Origin: Deltaproteobacteria bacterium
Lineage (GTDB): Bacteria; Desulfobacterota; DSM-4660; Desulfatiglandales; HGW-15
Assembly: GCA_020060215.1 (NCBI GenBank)
Contig: JAGVAP010000034.1
Location: forward strand, 1-64,000
Length of the DNA: 64,000 nt
Direction: 5' to 3'
In this document: positions 35,366 to 43,803 of the stretch, in pieces
Numbering within the stretch: the stretch's first letter is position 1
Layout of the letters: every line of letters starts with the position of its first letter
Position numbers and translations under genes: made by a program
The notes under the pieces: generated by a model
Told to the model about the DNA's origin: nothing
The model's database searches: none
The model's input: only the letters and a program-made list of their open reading frames with translations

Positions 35366-36988
35366 CTACTCCCTCGATTCCTTGATCTCCGCGAGGACCG
35401 CCTGCATCTCTTCCCTCATGAACCGGAGCCGATCCAGATCCTCAGCGTCGATGAAGGAAGGCGCCTTGGTTCGGATCTCCTTCCTGAACTGCCTCAGCTC
35501 GTCCTCGATCGCCGCGACGAGGGCCACCATCGGTTCCCGCAGATCGGGGGGGGCTTCCACCGGAGCGGGGGCTTCTCTGGTGATCTCCCTTGCCTTGAGG
35601 ACGAGCCTTTCCCTCCAACGCGGTATGTAGACGTCCAGACCCAACCGCTCGCGGATCTTCCGGGCAAGGGCATCGCTCGCCGTCGGCTCCCCGTGAATGA
35701 CAAACACCCTGGGTCCGCTCTCGAAATGTCCCACCCACTCCAGCAGATCCTTTTGGTCCGCATGGGCCGAGAAGCCGCCGATGGTAAAGACCCTGGCTCT
35801 GACCGAGACACTCTCGCCGAAGATCTTGACCGCCTTTGCGCCGTCCACGATCTTGCGGCCGGTGGACCCTGCGGCCTGGAATCCGACGATCACCAGGCTT
35901 GCCCCCGGCCTCCAGAGGTTATGCTTGAGATGATGCCGGATCCTGCCCGCAGTCGCCATCCCGTTGCCGGCAATCACGATGGCGGGACCCGGTCTCTCGT
36001 TGATCTCCTGAGACTCTCTTGTGCTCGCGGTCAACCGCAGTCCCGGCAGGTCAAAGGGGTCTCCGCCGTCTTCCAGGATGGCCTTCGCCTCCGCATCATA
36101 GTACTTCTTGTTCCTTCGGAAGACCTCCGTCGCCTGGATCGCCAGGGGGCTGTCGATGTAGACCGGTATCCGGGGCAGGCTGCCGTTGCGGTTGAACTCG
36201 GAAAGGATATAGAGGATCTCCTGGGTCCTCTCCACCGCAAAGGCCGGGATGATGACCTTTTCCCCGTGAGAGACCGCGTAGGCAACGGCCTCCAGCAGTT
36301 CCTTCTTGCTTTCTTCAAAGGAGCGGTGAAAACGGTTGCCGTAGGTAGACTCGATGAAGAGGTAATCCGCGTCGAAGATCTCGTGAGGATCCTTCACGAT
36401 CAGCTGGTTTTTCTTCCCGAGATCCCCCGAGAAGACGATCTTGATCGATTCCCCTCCTTCCCGGATCCATAGCTCCAGGATGGATGAACCGAGGATGTGC
36501 CCGGCATTTCTGAACCTGGCCTTCACATCCGGCTCCACATCGATGATCTCATCCCCTTCGACGGGCGAAAGATACTTCAGGCTGGCCTCGGCCTGTTCCG
36601 TCGTATAGAGAGGCTCGATCTCGCTCCTGCTCTGTCGCCTGTTTTTGCGGGTCTGCCATTCGGCCTCCATCTCCTGGATATGGGCCGCATCGAGGAGCAT
36701 GATCCTGCTCAGCTCCGCAGTGGGAGGGGAGGTGAGGATCCGGCCCCGAAACCCGTCGGCCACAAGCCTGGGGATCCTCCCGGAATGGTCGATGTGGGCA
36801 TGCGTGAGAAAGAGGGTGCGGACCTGCCTCGGGTCAAAGCCCCACTCCTGCCTGTTCCGCGCCTCCATCGTCCTGCCGCCCTGGAAGAGCCCGCAATCCA
36901 CCAGCATCTTGACCCCTGCCGATGTCTCGATCAGAAAGTTGCTTCCCGTGACGCTCCCGGTACCCCCCAGACAAGAGACGCGAACCAT
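35366..36988 (-). CDS. Beta-CASP metallo-beta-lactamase-fold RNA nuclease
   Basis: 540 residues from ATG 36988 (AAGGAGTCATT precedes; the frame runs on upstream to 37225 without a site). Metallo-beta-lactamase core with LTHAHIDHSGRIP (residue 52, HxHxDH), then FSGDLG near residue 180 and the beta-CASP region with SPLAIQATEVF, VIAGNGMATAGRIRHHLK (motif A-C region) and the C-terminal GFSAHADQKDLLEW and FVIHGEPTASDALA. Bacterial members process or degrade RNA; the last 80 residues form a charged helical tail not usual in the family. Single gene. Confidence 0.93.
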   Translation of the reverse strand: MVRVSCLGGTGSVTGSNFLIETSAGVKMLVDCGLFQGGRTMEARNRQEWGFDPRQVRTLFLTHAHIDHSGRIPRLVADGFRGRILTSPPTAELSRIMLLDAAHIQEMEAEWQTRKNRRQSRSEIEPLYTTEQAEASLKYLSPVEGDEIIDVEPDVKARFRNAGHILGSSILELWIREGGESIKIVFSGDLGKKNQLIVKDPHEIFDADYLFIESTYGNRFHRSFEESKKELLEAVAYAVSHGEKVIIPAFAVERTQEILYILSEFNRNGSLPRIPVYIDSPLAIQATEVFRRNKKYYDAEAKAILEDGGDPFDLPGLRLTASTRESQEINERPGPAIVIAGNGMATAGRIRHHLKHNLWRPGASLVIVGFQAAGSTGRKIVDGAKAVKIFGESVSVRARVFTIGGFSAHADQKDLLEWVGHFESGPRVFVIHGEPTASDALARKIRERLGLDVYIPRWRERLVLKAREITREAPAPVEAPPDLREPMVALVAAIEDELRQFRKEIRTKAPSFIDAEDLDRLRFMREEMQAVLAEIKESRE

Positions 36989-37548
36989 AATGACTCCTTT
37001 TCCAGTGTGATCGTCCATCTGGTCAACGGCACAGGTTATAGAACGCCGTCGCGGCTCCGTCAATCGCCTAAGGCGGGTCTTTCGGTATATGTAACGACCC
37101 CTCAGAGGGTCCGTTGTAAAGCGAGTTGACCGTTGAAAAATCAACTGAGCCTTCGCTGTCCTGAAACCAAGAGGCGAAAATACAAGGCAACGGAGAGGCT
37201 GCCCCTTCCCTCCTGACACAGACATCCGATCAGTAGCCCAAACCCAAAACCCCCTCTATCCTGGATGCCAACTGGTTCCAGCAGTACCTGGAATGACCCC
37301 AAACCACCGATAAGGCAAGCTATCCAGAACCCGTTATCCGGAGCAGGGAGCTGCGAGTCCGTGGCCCAGACCGATCATCGCTATCACTACAGATCTCTCC
37401 TTGATAGCGTGGGGCCTATGTCTGACGACGGAAAACCAGTCGCGCCAGGGCGGGCTGAATAACCGATATGGGGCTCGGCCAATAGGGGCTGTGCTTTGTC
37501 CGTCGGGAATGGTGGCCGGGGTTGTCTGACGGACGGTCCGCTTTGCGG
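36989..37548. other. Intergenic region at the edge of a compositionally distinct segment
   Basis: 560 nt with no supported gene. The sequence becomes irregular and less GC-rich than the gene blocks on either side, consistent with debris between the host backbone and an acquired segment. Confidence 0.4.
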
Positions 37549-38169
37549 TCAGTTCCGCTCGGCGACGCGCTTAAGTTTCTTGCTCAGCACCCACGACAGG
37601 CCGAGGAATGCCACCAGCATCACGACGCCCAGGCTGGACGAGGCGTCGCTCATCATCTTCTCGGAAACCTGGCCGAACGCGAATCCGACCGAGACGACGG
37701 CGCATGCCCACAGGCCGGCGGCGACAAAATTGAGCGCCAGGAAGGTCGACCACGGTGTCGGCGACATTCCGTAGGCGAAGCCGGCGACGCCGCGGATGCC
37801 GTGCGGATAACGATGCAGCAGGATCATCCACCCATGATGACGTTCCGCCAGCCGCACCACGATATCGACGGATCGCGCCAAACTGGGAAAGCGAGCGAAC
37901 AGCCTCATGCCGAACCGTCGCCCGATCCAGAAGCGGACGGCGTCGCCGGCGAAACTGCCGATCCAGCAGATCGCGACCAGCGTGCCCAGGCTAAGGGCAC
38001 CGGAGTGGGCCGCATAGCCGGCGAACAGCGTGAACAGCATGCTGTGCGAGGCGGCATAGCTGAACACGATGGTGTAGGCCGCGTCGCCGTGCTGGCTGAC
38101 GAGTTCGAGAAACGAATCGAGATCGGTTGGAATCGGCACATCGCCTCCATATGGAAGGACTTCAGTCAA
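37549..38169 (-). CDS. DedA-family membrane protein, probably laterally acquired
   Basis: 206-residue VTT/DedA protein with four to five membrane segments; ICWIGSFAGDAVRFWIGRRFG near residue 68 and HRYPHGIRGVAGFAYGMSP near 118 are the DedA pattern (GRFxPxxR motif read as HRYPHGIR). The codon usage differs from neighbours: frequent GCG, CCG, GTC, AAC and few of the CTC/AGG/GGG choices seen around. This is typical of alphaproteobacterial genes, so transfer is likely. It is flanked on both sides by gene-poor DNA. Function is membrane-lipid or proton-motive-force homeostasis by family. Confidence 0.85.
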   Translation of the reverse strand: MTEVLPYGGDVPIPTDLDSFLELVSQHGDAAYTIVFSYAASHSMLFTLFAGYAAHSGALSLGTLVAICWIGSFAGDAVRFWIGRRFGMRLFARFPSLARSVDIVVRLAERHHGWMILLHRYPHGIRGVAGFAYGMSPTPWSTFLALNFVAAGLWACAVVSVGFAFGQVSEKMMSDASSSLGVVMLVAFLGLSWVLSKKLKRVAERN

Positions 38170-38254
38170 GTAGTCCGGGATGTTTCATTATCTGTATACT
38201 CCTGGCAGCGACCGCTCTATCATGCTCGCCAAGCCCGCCGGGATGCTCCGGATA

Positions 38255-38279
38255 CCCTCCACCATGTGATGGTGGAGGG
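38255..38279. repeat. 25-bp perfect palindrome
   Basis: CCCTCCACCAT (38255-38265), GTG, ATGGTGGAGGG (38269-38279). No T-run on either side. Origin unclear; it lies 86 nt before the start of the DedA gene (outside it) in gene-poor DNA. Confidence 0.6.
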
Positions 38280-38416
38280 ACTGCATCTTCTTGGAAAACG
38301 TCGACTCCGAGGAGTTCGTGGCTCGAGTGGCCGCCCTGGCGCAGCAGGGGAGTAGGACCGTCTACGCTTGGGCGCTCCCCCCAATCACGCCCATTCCTGA
38401 TTCGTGGGGGTCATAA
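38270..38416 (+). pseudogene. Possible gene remnant without start codon
   Basis: A 48-codon open frame between TGA (38267-38269) and TAA (38414-38416) reads like the C-terminus of a protein (CIFLENVDSEEFVARVAALA, then SRTVYAWALPPITP), but it has no ATG and no ribosome site. No family recognised. It could be chance. Confidence 0.2.
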
Positions 38417-38657
38417 GAACTCGCTTTCACTGGCACGCAGCATAGGGGGTTCGGGCGTTGTGTGTCAAGGGGAAGAGTCGGTACATCCTGTCGGGGGCGG
38501 GGCTTTGGGGTGGACGAGGGCGTCCGCCACCCTCACCCGATGAAGACACATCCCCTCGGTCTTCCGGTTGTTCCAACACATTTTTCGTGCGGCCTCGTCC
38601 ATCCCAATCCTCTGACCCACAGCATCATTTGCCTATTTCAGATTGAATATTTTACTC

Positions 38658-38685
38658 TTGACACCCATGGGCGGATTTCTATACG
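38658..38685 (+). promoter_or_regulatory. Strong-looking promoter in gene-poor DNA
   Basis: Consensus TTGACA (38658-38663) and TATACG (38680-38685), 16-nt spacer, pointing towards the metallo-hydrolase gene at 38911. The leader would be about 220 nt long and would run antisense to the small ORF at 38721-38870. Confidence 0.4.
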
Positions 38686-38720
38686 CTCGCACCCATCTAA
38701 AGCGAGTTCTTACCCGTTCA

Positions 38721-38870
38721 TCACCCCAAATACGAGCGCCAGCGGTCTGAAAGGTCCAATTCTGCGACCACAGCTTCTTCGATAGGGTGCAATCGGTTGA
38801 CGACACCGCACCTCAACAGATCCCCGATACGATTTTTGAGCTGCTTAGAAAACAAGTGCTGGATTGTCAT
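38721..38870 (-). CDS. Possible small ORF (49 aa) of unknown function
   Basis: ATG 38870 follows GGAG by 9 nt. The product (MTIQHLFSKQLKNRIGDLL, then HPIEEAVVAELDLSDRWRSYLG at the C-terminus) looks protein-like, but its length and place among debris make it equally likely a truncated gene end. It is divergent from the hydrolase at 38911, 40 nt apart. No family recognised. Confidence 0.3.
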   Translation of the reverse strand: MTIQHLFSKQLKNRIGDLLRCGVVNRLHPIEEAVVAELDLSDRWRSYLG

Positions 38871-38910
38871 GAATGATAGCTCCAACTGAAAACCTAAAGG
38901 GGGGCAGAAT

Positions 38911-39882
38911 ATGGTGATTCGAAAAGCTGTAACAATGTTTTGCACGGGGCTCTTGGCAGTGCTCTTCTTCTGGCCGACAGCGGGTGAGGCACAAACCATT
39001 AAGGTGACTCTTCTAGGCACAGGGACGCCAAGACCCGTTATGGATCGCTTTGGCCCGTCTACTCTTGTGCAGGCAAACGAGGAGGCATTTCTTTTTGACT
39101 GCGGCCGTGGTGTATCCCAGCGGCTATACCAACTCAAAGTTCCGCTCGGAAAGGTCCCTAATCTTTTCCTTACACACCTGCACTCGGATCATGTTAATGG
39201 CATCCCTGATTTCTGGTTAACCGGTTGGCTCGCATTAGACTATGCTGGCAGGAAAACCCCTTTGCAGGTGTGGGGCCCGGCAGGGACCAAGGACATGATG
39301 TCATATCTGGAGAAGGCGTTCCAGGCGGATCGCCACATCCGGACTAATGACGAAAAGCTCTCGCCCGAAGCCTTCCGTTTCATCGCGCAGGATATCAAGG
39401 AAGGCGTCGTCTACGAGAAAAACGGCGTCAAGATAACCGCGTTCCTAGTGGATCATTTTCCGGGTGAGGACCCCGAGCCCTGTCTCGGCTACCGTATTGA
39501 TTATGCGGGGCGGTCAGTCGTTATTTCGGGCGACACCCGCTATTCAGAAAACCTGATAAAGTATTCAAAGGGGGTGGATGTACTGATCCATGAGGTGGCA
39601 GGCGCGAAAGAAGAGTTGCTCAAAGCCTCAGCGGCAGTCCAGCGCATTATCGACCATCACGTATCACCGGAAGAAGCCGGGAAGATCTTCAGCCAGTTGA
39701 AACCGAAATTGGCAGTCTATACCCACTTCGTGATGGTGGCGAACAAGGACATTCGTGCACCTACTGTGGAGGATTTCATCACTATGACGCGAAAGACCTA
39801 CTCGGGGCCGCTCGAGGCAGGTGAAGATCTGATGGTCATTGAGATAGGAGATACGGTGAAGATGAGCCGACCCTCGCGATGA
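38911..39882 (+). CDS. Exported metallo-beta-lactamase-fold hydrolase (RNase Z-like)
   Basis: 323 residues with a signal peptide (hydrophobic FCTGLLAVLFFW, cleavage near GEA-QT at about residue 28). The mature protein is an RNase Z/arylsulfatase-type MBL fold: LLGTGTPRP (residue 35), FDCGRGVSQRLY, LTHLHSDHVNG (residue 86), VISGDTRYS (210) and a final His in TYTHFVMV-like VYTHFV (275). The export signal argues against tRNA processing, so a periplasmic phospho- or sulfo-ester hydrolase is more likely. GC content is lower than the surrounding genes. ATG 38911 has GGGGGG upstream. Confidence 0.88.
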   Translation: MVIRKAVTMFCTGLLAVLFFWPTAGEAQTIKVTLLGTGTPRPVMDRFGPSTLVQANEEAFLFDCGRGVSQRLYQLKVPLGKVPNLFLTHLHSDHVNGIPDFWLTGWLALDYAGRKTPLQVWGPAGTKDMMSYLEKAFQADRHIRTNDEKLSPEAFRFIAQDIKEGVVYEKNGVKITAFLVDHFPGEDPEPCLGYRIDYAGRSVVISGDTRYSENLIKYSKGVDVLIHEVAGAKEELLKASAAVQRIIDHHVSPEEAGKIFSQLKPKLAVYTHFVMVANKDIRAPTVEDFITMTRKTYSGPLEAGEDLMVIEIGDTVKMSRPSR

Positions 39883-40346
39883 AAAACCGGGCGTGGCCCT
39901 CGTAAAGCAGGACGGATCGATGGCCACGCCCCGCCTGGTCTCAACCGATCTGAACCTGATGTCATCTCCTCCCGGTGAGCCGTCTCTATAAGGACCGGGC
40001 TTGCCCCAGGGATAATCCTTCACAAATCGCTACTTTCTAGGTCTTCCCATCAGCATTCCACCTCTTTATCCCACAATATCCTTCAAGACCATAGGATATC
40101 AGTGCACTCAGGAATTCCGTCTGTCTGACATGCTCCCACTTGGCTCGATTTACCTACAGCTGCTCTGATCCCGTAAAACAACGCAGCGTTGAGGGGAGGT
40201 TTGAGAGTTGCAGGGTAGCCGGAGTTTGGATAGGAAGAGTATCATGCTTCTCGAAACCAGGTGTGCCTTGCCAAGGTGTGTTTGCAGGAATCATTCGAAC
40301 GCTCATCTTCGTCGCATTCTGCCCCTCGCGCGCCTGAGAGTCCGCC
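39883..40346. other. Intergenic region without a supported gene
   Basis: 464 nt between the exported hydrolase and the pseudouridine synthase. Lower GC in its middle part (40020-40130). I see no gene, RNA or clear repeat in it. Confidence 0.45.
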
Positions 40347-41045
40347 ATGTATAATCGAAAGATTCGTCATGAAGAGCTCGCTTCCGAGGATCTTCGTGTG
40401 CTCTACCAGGATGATCACGTCATCGCCGTGTACAAACCGGCCGGGATCTTGGTCCAGGGAGACCGGTCCGGAGACCTGCCCCTGGTGGATGTAGTCAAAC
40501 ATTACGTCGAGAAAAGGTACGAGAAGCCGGGAGAGGTCTACATCGGCGTGGTCCACCGCCTGGATCGACCGGTCTCTGGGGTGGTCCTGTTTGCCCGCAC
40601 GCCCGAAGCGGCCGCCTGCCTTTCATGCCAATGGCGTGCCCGCACGGTGAAGAAGACTTATTGGGCCGTCGTCCATGGTGTGCTCCAGCCGGGAAAAGGG
40701 ACCCTCAATTCGTACCTCCGGGAGGGCCGCAGGAAGGTCAAAGTAGGGACAAAGGAAGACTCCGTGACCCGGGAGGCGAGCCTTTCCTACCGCACCCTCG
40801 GGACCCGGAATGGATCTTCCCTGATCCAGGTGCACCTTCACACCGGCCGCAAGCACCAGATCCGGGTCCAGCTCGCCGCCGCAGGCTGCCCCATCGCCGG
40901 GGACGTGAAGTACGGCGGGACCGGGAAAGTGAGGGTCCTGCTGGAATCACGATCCCTCACCTTCACCCACCCCACGCGCGGCGATGAGATTACCGTCGAA
41001 TCGCCTGTCCCCGAGTGGGCCGAAGACTACCTCCCATCTTGCTGA
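40347..41045 (+). CDS. RluA-family pseudouridine synthase
   Basis: 232 residues. The catalytic block VVHRLDRPVSGVVLFAR (residue 69; catalytic Asp in HRLDR) and the closing LHTGRKHQIRVQLAAAGCPIAGD (residue 165) identify the RluA/RsuA-like family. No S4 domain, so a short RluA-type enzyme acting on rRNA or tRNA uridine. Pro replaces the more common Thr in HRLDRxxSG, which is tolerated in the family. Which RNA site it modifies cannot be told. Confidence 0.92.
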   Translation: MYNRKIRHEELASEDLRVLYQDDHVIAVYKPAGILVQGDRSGDLPLVDVVKHYVEKRYEKPGEVYIGVVHRLDRPVSGVVLFARTPEAAACLSCQWRARTVKKTYWAVVHGVLQPGKGTLNSYLREGRRKVKVGTKEDSVTREASLSYRTLGTRNGSSLIQVHLHTGRKHQIRVQLAAAGCPIAGDVKYGGTGKVRVLLESRSLTFTHPTRGDEITVESPVPEWAEDYLPSC

Positions 41046-41288
41046 AAGCTGCCCATCGGTGAAGAACAGGGGGTATGTGAATACGGTTTTCTCCCCATTC
41101 CTATCGAGCCCCTTCCGCCTGATGGTCCAGTGAGCATCGACCCACGGCTGCCTGCCATAGAAGCCGATTTCGATCCGGTGTCCCCACCGCACGGTGGGCT
41201 ATCAGCGGATATGCTCCGGCATTTGGAGATCCATCGTCACCGGTGGCCGTCTTGAAGAGATGTTCGGTCGAAAACGTATCTTTTCCGC

Positions 41289-41325
41289 AAAAACCAAGAG
41301 CACGCGGGAAACCTCCCGCGTGCTC
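41289..41325 (-). terminator. Terminator of the gcl-like/larA/glcD/transketolase operon
   Basis: Twelve-bp perfect stem GAGCACGCGGGA (41298-41309) / TCCCGCGTGCTC (41314-41325) with a 4-nt loop, followed on the minus strand by TTGGTTTTT (T-run 41289-41293). It lies 54 nt after the transketolase stop. Confidence 0.85.
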
Positions 41326-41378
41326 TTCGCATTCTCCGTCCGCGATCCAACGGACCACGGACAACCAACCGCTGACCT

Positions 41379-43724
41379 CTATCTGAGATATTCCAATATG
41401 GCGTTGTACTGGCTCTCCCCGTCCAGCTTGGCCTCGGCCAGGACCATGTGGGCCTGGCCGCTCCCCAGGAAGTGACCGTCCCGGAAGGGGTGGAGCGTCA
41501 TCCTGCGGCCCCGTTCGGAGCGGATCCATCGGTACATGGTCGGGAGCGTGAACCCGGTGATTCCCATGGCCTCTTCACCGAGCCTCGCCGGGAAGATCCG
41601 CTCCCTCTCTTCCTCGGGCAGCATGTCGAACAGTTCGGCGCTCGCCACGTAGTAGACGTCCAGGTTCACCCCTTTCTGTTTCAGCATGGGCAGGGCCTGC
41701 TCGACAAAGGCATACCCCACCTCGCTGCCCTGGAGGACGACGGTGCCGTCCTTGCGCCCTTCGGCGCCTTTCAGGAGATAGACGCCCTTGGCGGACGCGG
41801 TTGCCGGGGCGATTCCCAACCCGGCGCGATCCAGCACCTTCTCATTCGGACGGGTCACAAAAGGAGCAATGACCGCAGGTCTCCTCGCGAGGGCGGCGGA
41901 GACCATGGGCCACATCTCCTGCGGATCCCAGGGCGTGAGGGTGACCATGGTCCCGCGGGGGAAGTTCTCCTGGAAGAGCTGCAACGCCTGCGGGTCCGCA
42001 TGGGTGGGGCCGTCCTCTCCGGTCTTGACCCCGGCATGGGCACAGACCACAAAAATGGGTTTATACGGCTCCGGCGCGATCGCATGGCGGGCCTGGTTGC
42101 CGATCGCGTGCAGACGGGCCGCGATGTGGCTCAGGGGAGCGATGAAGGCCCCGTAAGAAGACCCCACCCCGATATGACGGCCGTAGGTGGCAATGCCCGA
42201 GAAGATCCCGGCCATGGCATCTTCGCAGATGCCGCCGATCGAGAGGGTCCGGGCTTCGGGGTTGGTGGCGCTGTTGAAATATCCCTCCGGGAACCCCTTC
42301 GCCCCCGTGTTGACGCTGGTCGAGCCGAGCAGATCGGCCGCCGCGATCAGGACGGCCCCTTTGCTGACCTTGTTGTAATGCTCCAGGACACGCCCGAGTT
42401 CCCCTCTCAGGGTCGTGGAGCTGCCGGGCTTCAGCTGGAGGGAATCCGGGATGGCGGCCCCTTCCCTCTCGGCCGTGGTGTAGACCGACGCCACATCGGG
42501 CGCATTTTCACGGGGCCTGCGCTCTCTCCGGTTCAGCCGCTCACGGGCCTGCACCAGCCGGTCCACAAAGGCCTTCACCATGTCCTGGCGCTTCTCGATC
42601 AGTCTGCGCACCTGGGTCAGGGCCTCCCAGAAACACTCCTCCAGGACATCGCTCTCCTTGCCGGTCTTGCAGCGCTGCTCGGCCTCGCACCGGGGCATCT
42701 TCATCTTGGACTTCTTGAGCAGGGGGCCCAGGGCATCGAAGAAGCCGCTGCTGCAGAGTCCGTGACCGGCCCCATGGGAGCCTTTGCCCTCGATGCCGTA
42801 TTTCCACCCCTTGGTCGTGCGATAGACGACGGCGGTGGGCTGGTCGTTCTCCATCCGTCCGGCCCGGCGCTGGGCGGCCAGGATGTGCTGGAAATCCATC
42901 CCCTGCTCCACGAAGATGACGTTCCAGTCGTGCATGTAGGCCAGCTCCATGGGGTTCCATTGGACATAGTCCCCGGGGTTGCCGTTGTTTCGGCACACCT
43001 GATTGGAGTCGATCGATGCCTGGTTCCAGTCCACGTGCAGGACGGCATTCTTGAGAGAGGCGGTGCCCGCGGCGGCGAGGGCCTCGCTCACGCGGCCCGG
43101 GGTCAGACCTCCCTCCCCTTCGGCGATGTGGACCCGGGGGGGATTTGCGGCCCCGTAGTAGTCCAGGGCGCCGTAAGCCAGCCCCAGGGAGCTGGCGACT
43201 CCGACCCCCGAAGCCCCTGTGGAAAGCCGGACGAACGGGGTGGCCGGGGTGGGATGGCCGTCCAGGGGTTTGGAGTGGAACTTTACAAAGAGCGGGGTCT
43301 TGGTGACCGGGTTGCGCCTGAACCCCAGGAGGTCTTCCATACGCAGCTGCAGCGCTTCGCTTCGGGGCAGCAGGTCCGGCGCACCGATTCGGAGGAATTC
43401 GTTCCGCAGGGCCCACATGGCATACAGACCCAGGGCCTTGTGGCCCGCGGCAAAGGAGATGATATCCGCATCCGGACGGTCAGGGTCCGAGGCGTCATAG
43501 TCCATGGTGCTGAAAAGGAGCCCCGCCAGGATCCGGCCCGACGAGATCGAGCCGCCGGGGTGTCCGGAGGTGGGCACATAGTTGAACATCATGCTGCAGA
43601 GGGAGCGATAGATCAGGTCGAATTCCTCGAAGGTGCGCAGTTCCTCTTTGGAGAGAGGTTTTTCCTCTCCTCTCATCTCTTTTCGGATGTCGACATAGAT
43701 TCCTCTCCTGGGTCCAAACTTCAT
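41379..43724 (-). CDS. Transketolase-like ThDP enzyme
   Basis: 781 residues, about 120 more than classical transketolase. The N-terminal ThDP domain has TSGHPGGSISSGRI (residue 52) and AAGHKALGLY; the ThDP/Mg motif reads EGEGGLTPG ... DWNQASID, i.e. G-E-G instead of the usual G-D-G, with the later Asn kept. The pyrimidine domain has GGICEDAMAGIFSGIATYG near residue 505, placing the catalytic Glu, then HAGVKTGEDGPTH and a C-terminal transketolase fold. I have seen this long GEG form in anaerobic deltaproteobacteria and Chloroflexi. Last gene of the operon, before its terminator. A two-carbon transfer is expected; donor and acceptor are unknown. Confidence 0.87.
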   Translation of the reverse strand: MKFGPRRGIYVDIRKEMRGEEKPLSKEELRTFEEFDLIYRSLCSMMFNYVPTSGHPGGSISSGRILAGLLFSTMDYDASDPDRPDADIISFAAGHKALGLYAMWALRNEFLRIGAPDLLPRSEALQLRMEDLLGFRRNPVTKTPLFVKFHSKPLDGHPTPATPFVRLSTGASGVGVASSLGLAYGALDYYGAANPPRVHIAEGEGGLTPGRVSEALAAAGTASLKNAVLHVDWNQASIDSNQVCRNNGNPGDYVQWNPMELAYMHDWNVIFVEQGMDFQHILAAQRRAGRMENDQPTAVVYRTTKGWKYGIEGKGSHGAGHGLCSSGFFDALGPLLKKSKMKMPRCEAEQRCKTGKESDVLEECFWEALTQVRRLIEKRQDMVKAFVDRLVQARERLNRRERRPRENAPDVASVYTTAEREGAAIPDSLQLKPGSSTTLRGELGRVLEHYNKVSKGAVLIAAADLLGSTSVNTGAKGFPEGYFNSATNPEARTLSIGGICEDAMAGIFSGIATYGRHIGVGSSYGAFIAPLSHIAARLHAIGNQARHAIAPEPYKPIFVVCAHAGVKTGEDGPTHADPQALQLFQENFPRGTMVTLTPWDPQEMWPMVSAALARRPAVIAPFVTRPNEKVLDRAGLGIAPATASAKGVYLLKGAEGRKDGTVVLQGSEVGYAFVEQALPMLKQKGVNLDVYYVASAELFDMLPEEERERIFPARLGEEAMGITGFTLPTMYRWIRSERGRRMTLHPFRDGHFLGSGQAHMVLAEAKLDGESQYNAILEYLR

Positions 43725-43759
43725 TTTTCACTCCTTTCCCAAAACCTGATTTTTCTCGC

Positions 43760-43783
43760 GCGGAGACGCGGAGACGCGGAGAC
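43760..43783. repeat. Short tandem repeat, 3 x 8 nt
   Basis: GCGGAGAC repeated three times in the gap between the Fe-S gene and the transketolase gene. Short repeats with this wording are frequent in such genomes; no function suggested. Confidence 0.6.
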
Positions 43784-43803
43784 TTAAGCGATTTTGGACG
43801 ACG

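Noticed and set aside
38255..38279. Terminator function for the 25-bp palindrome
   Set aside because: No T-run on either strand after the stem.
41448..43787. 779-codon plus-strand frame opposite the transketolase gene
   Set aside because: Antisense shadow of a well-supported gene; no ribosome site and no recognisable domain.
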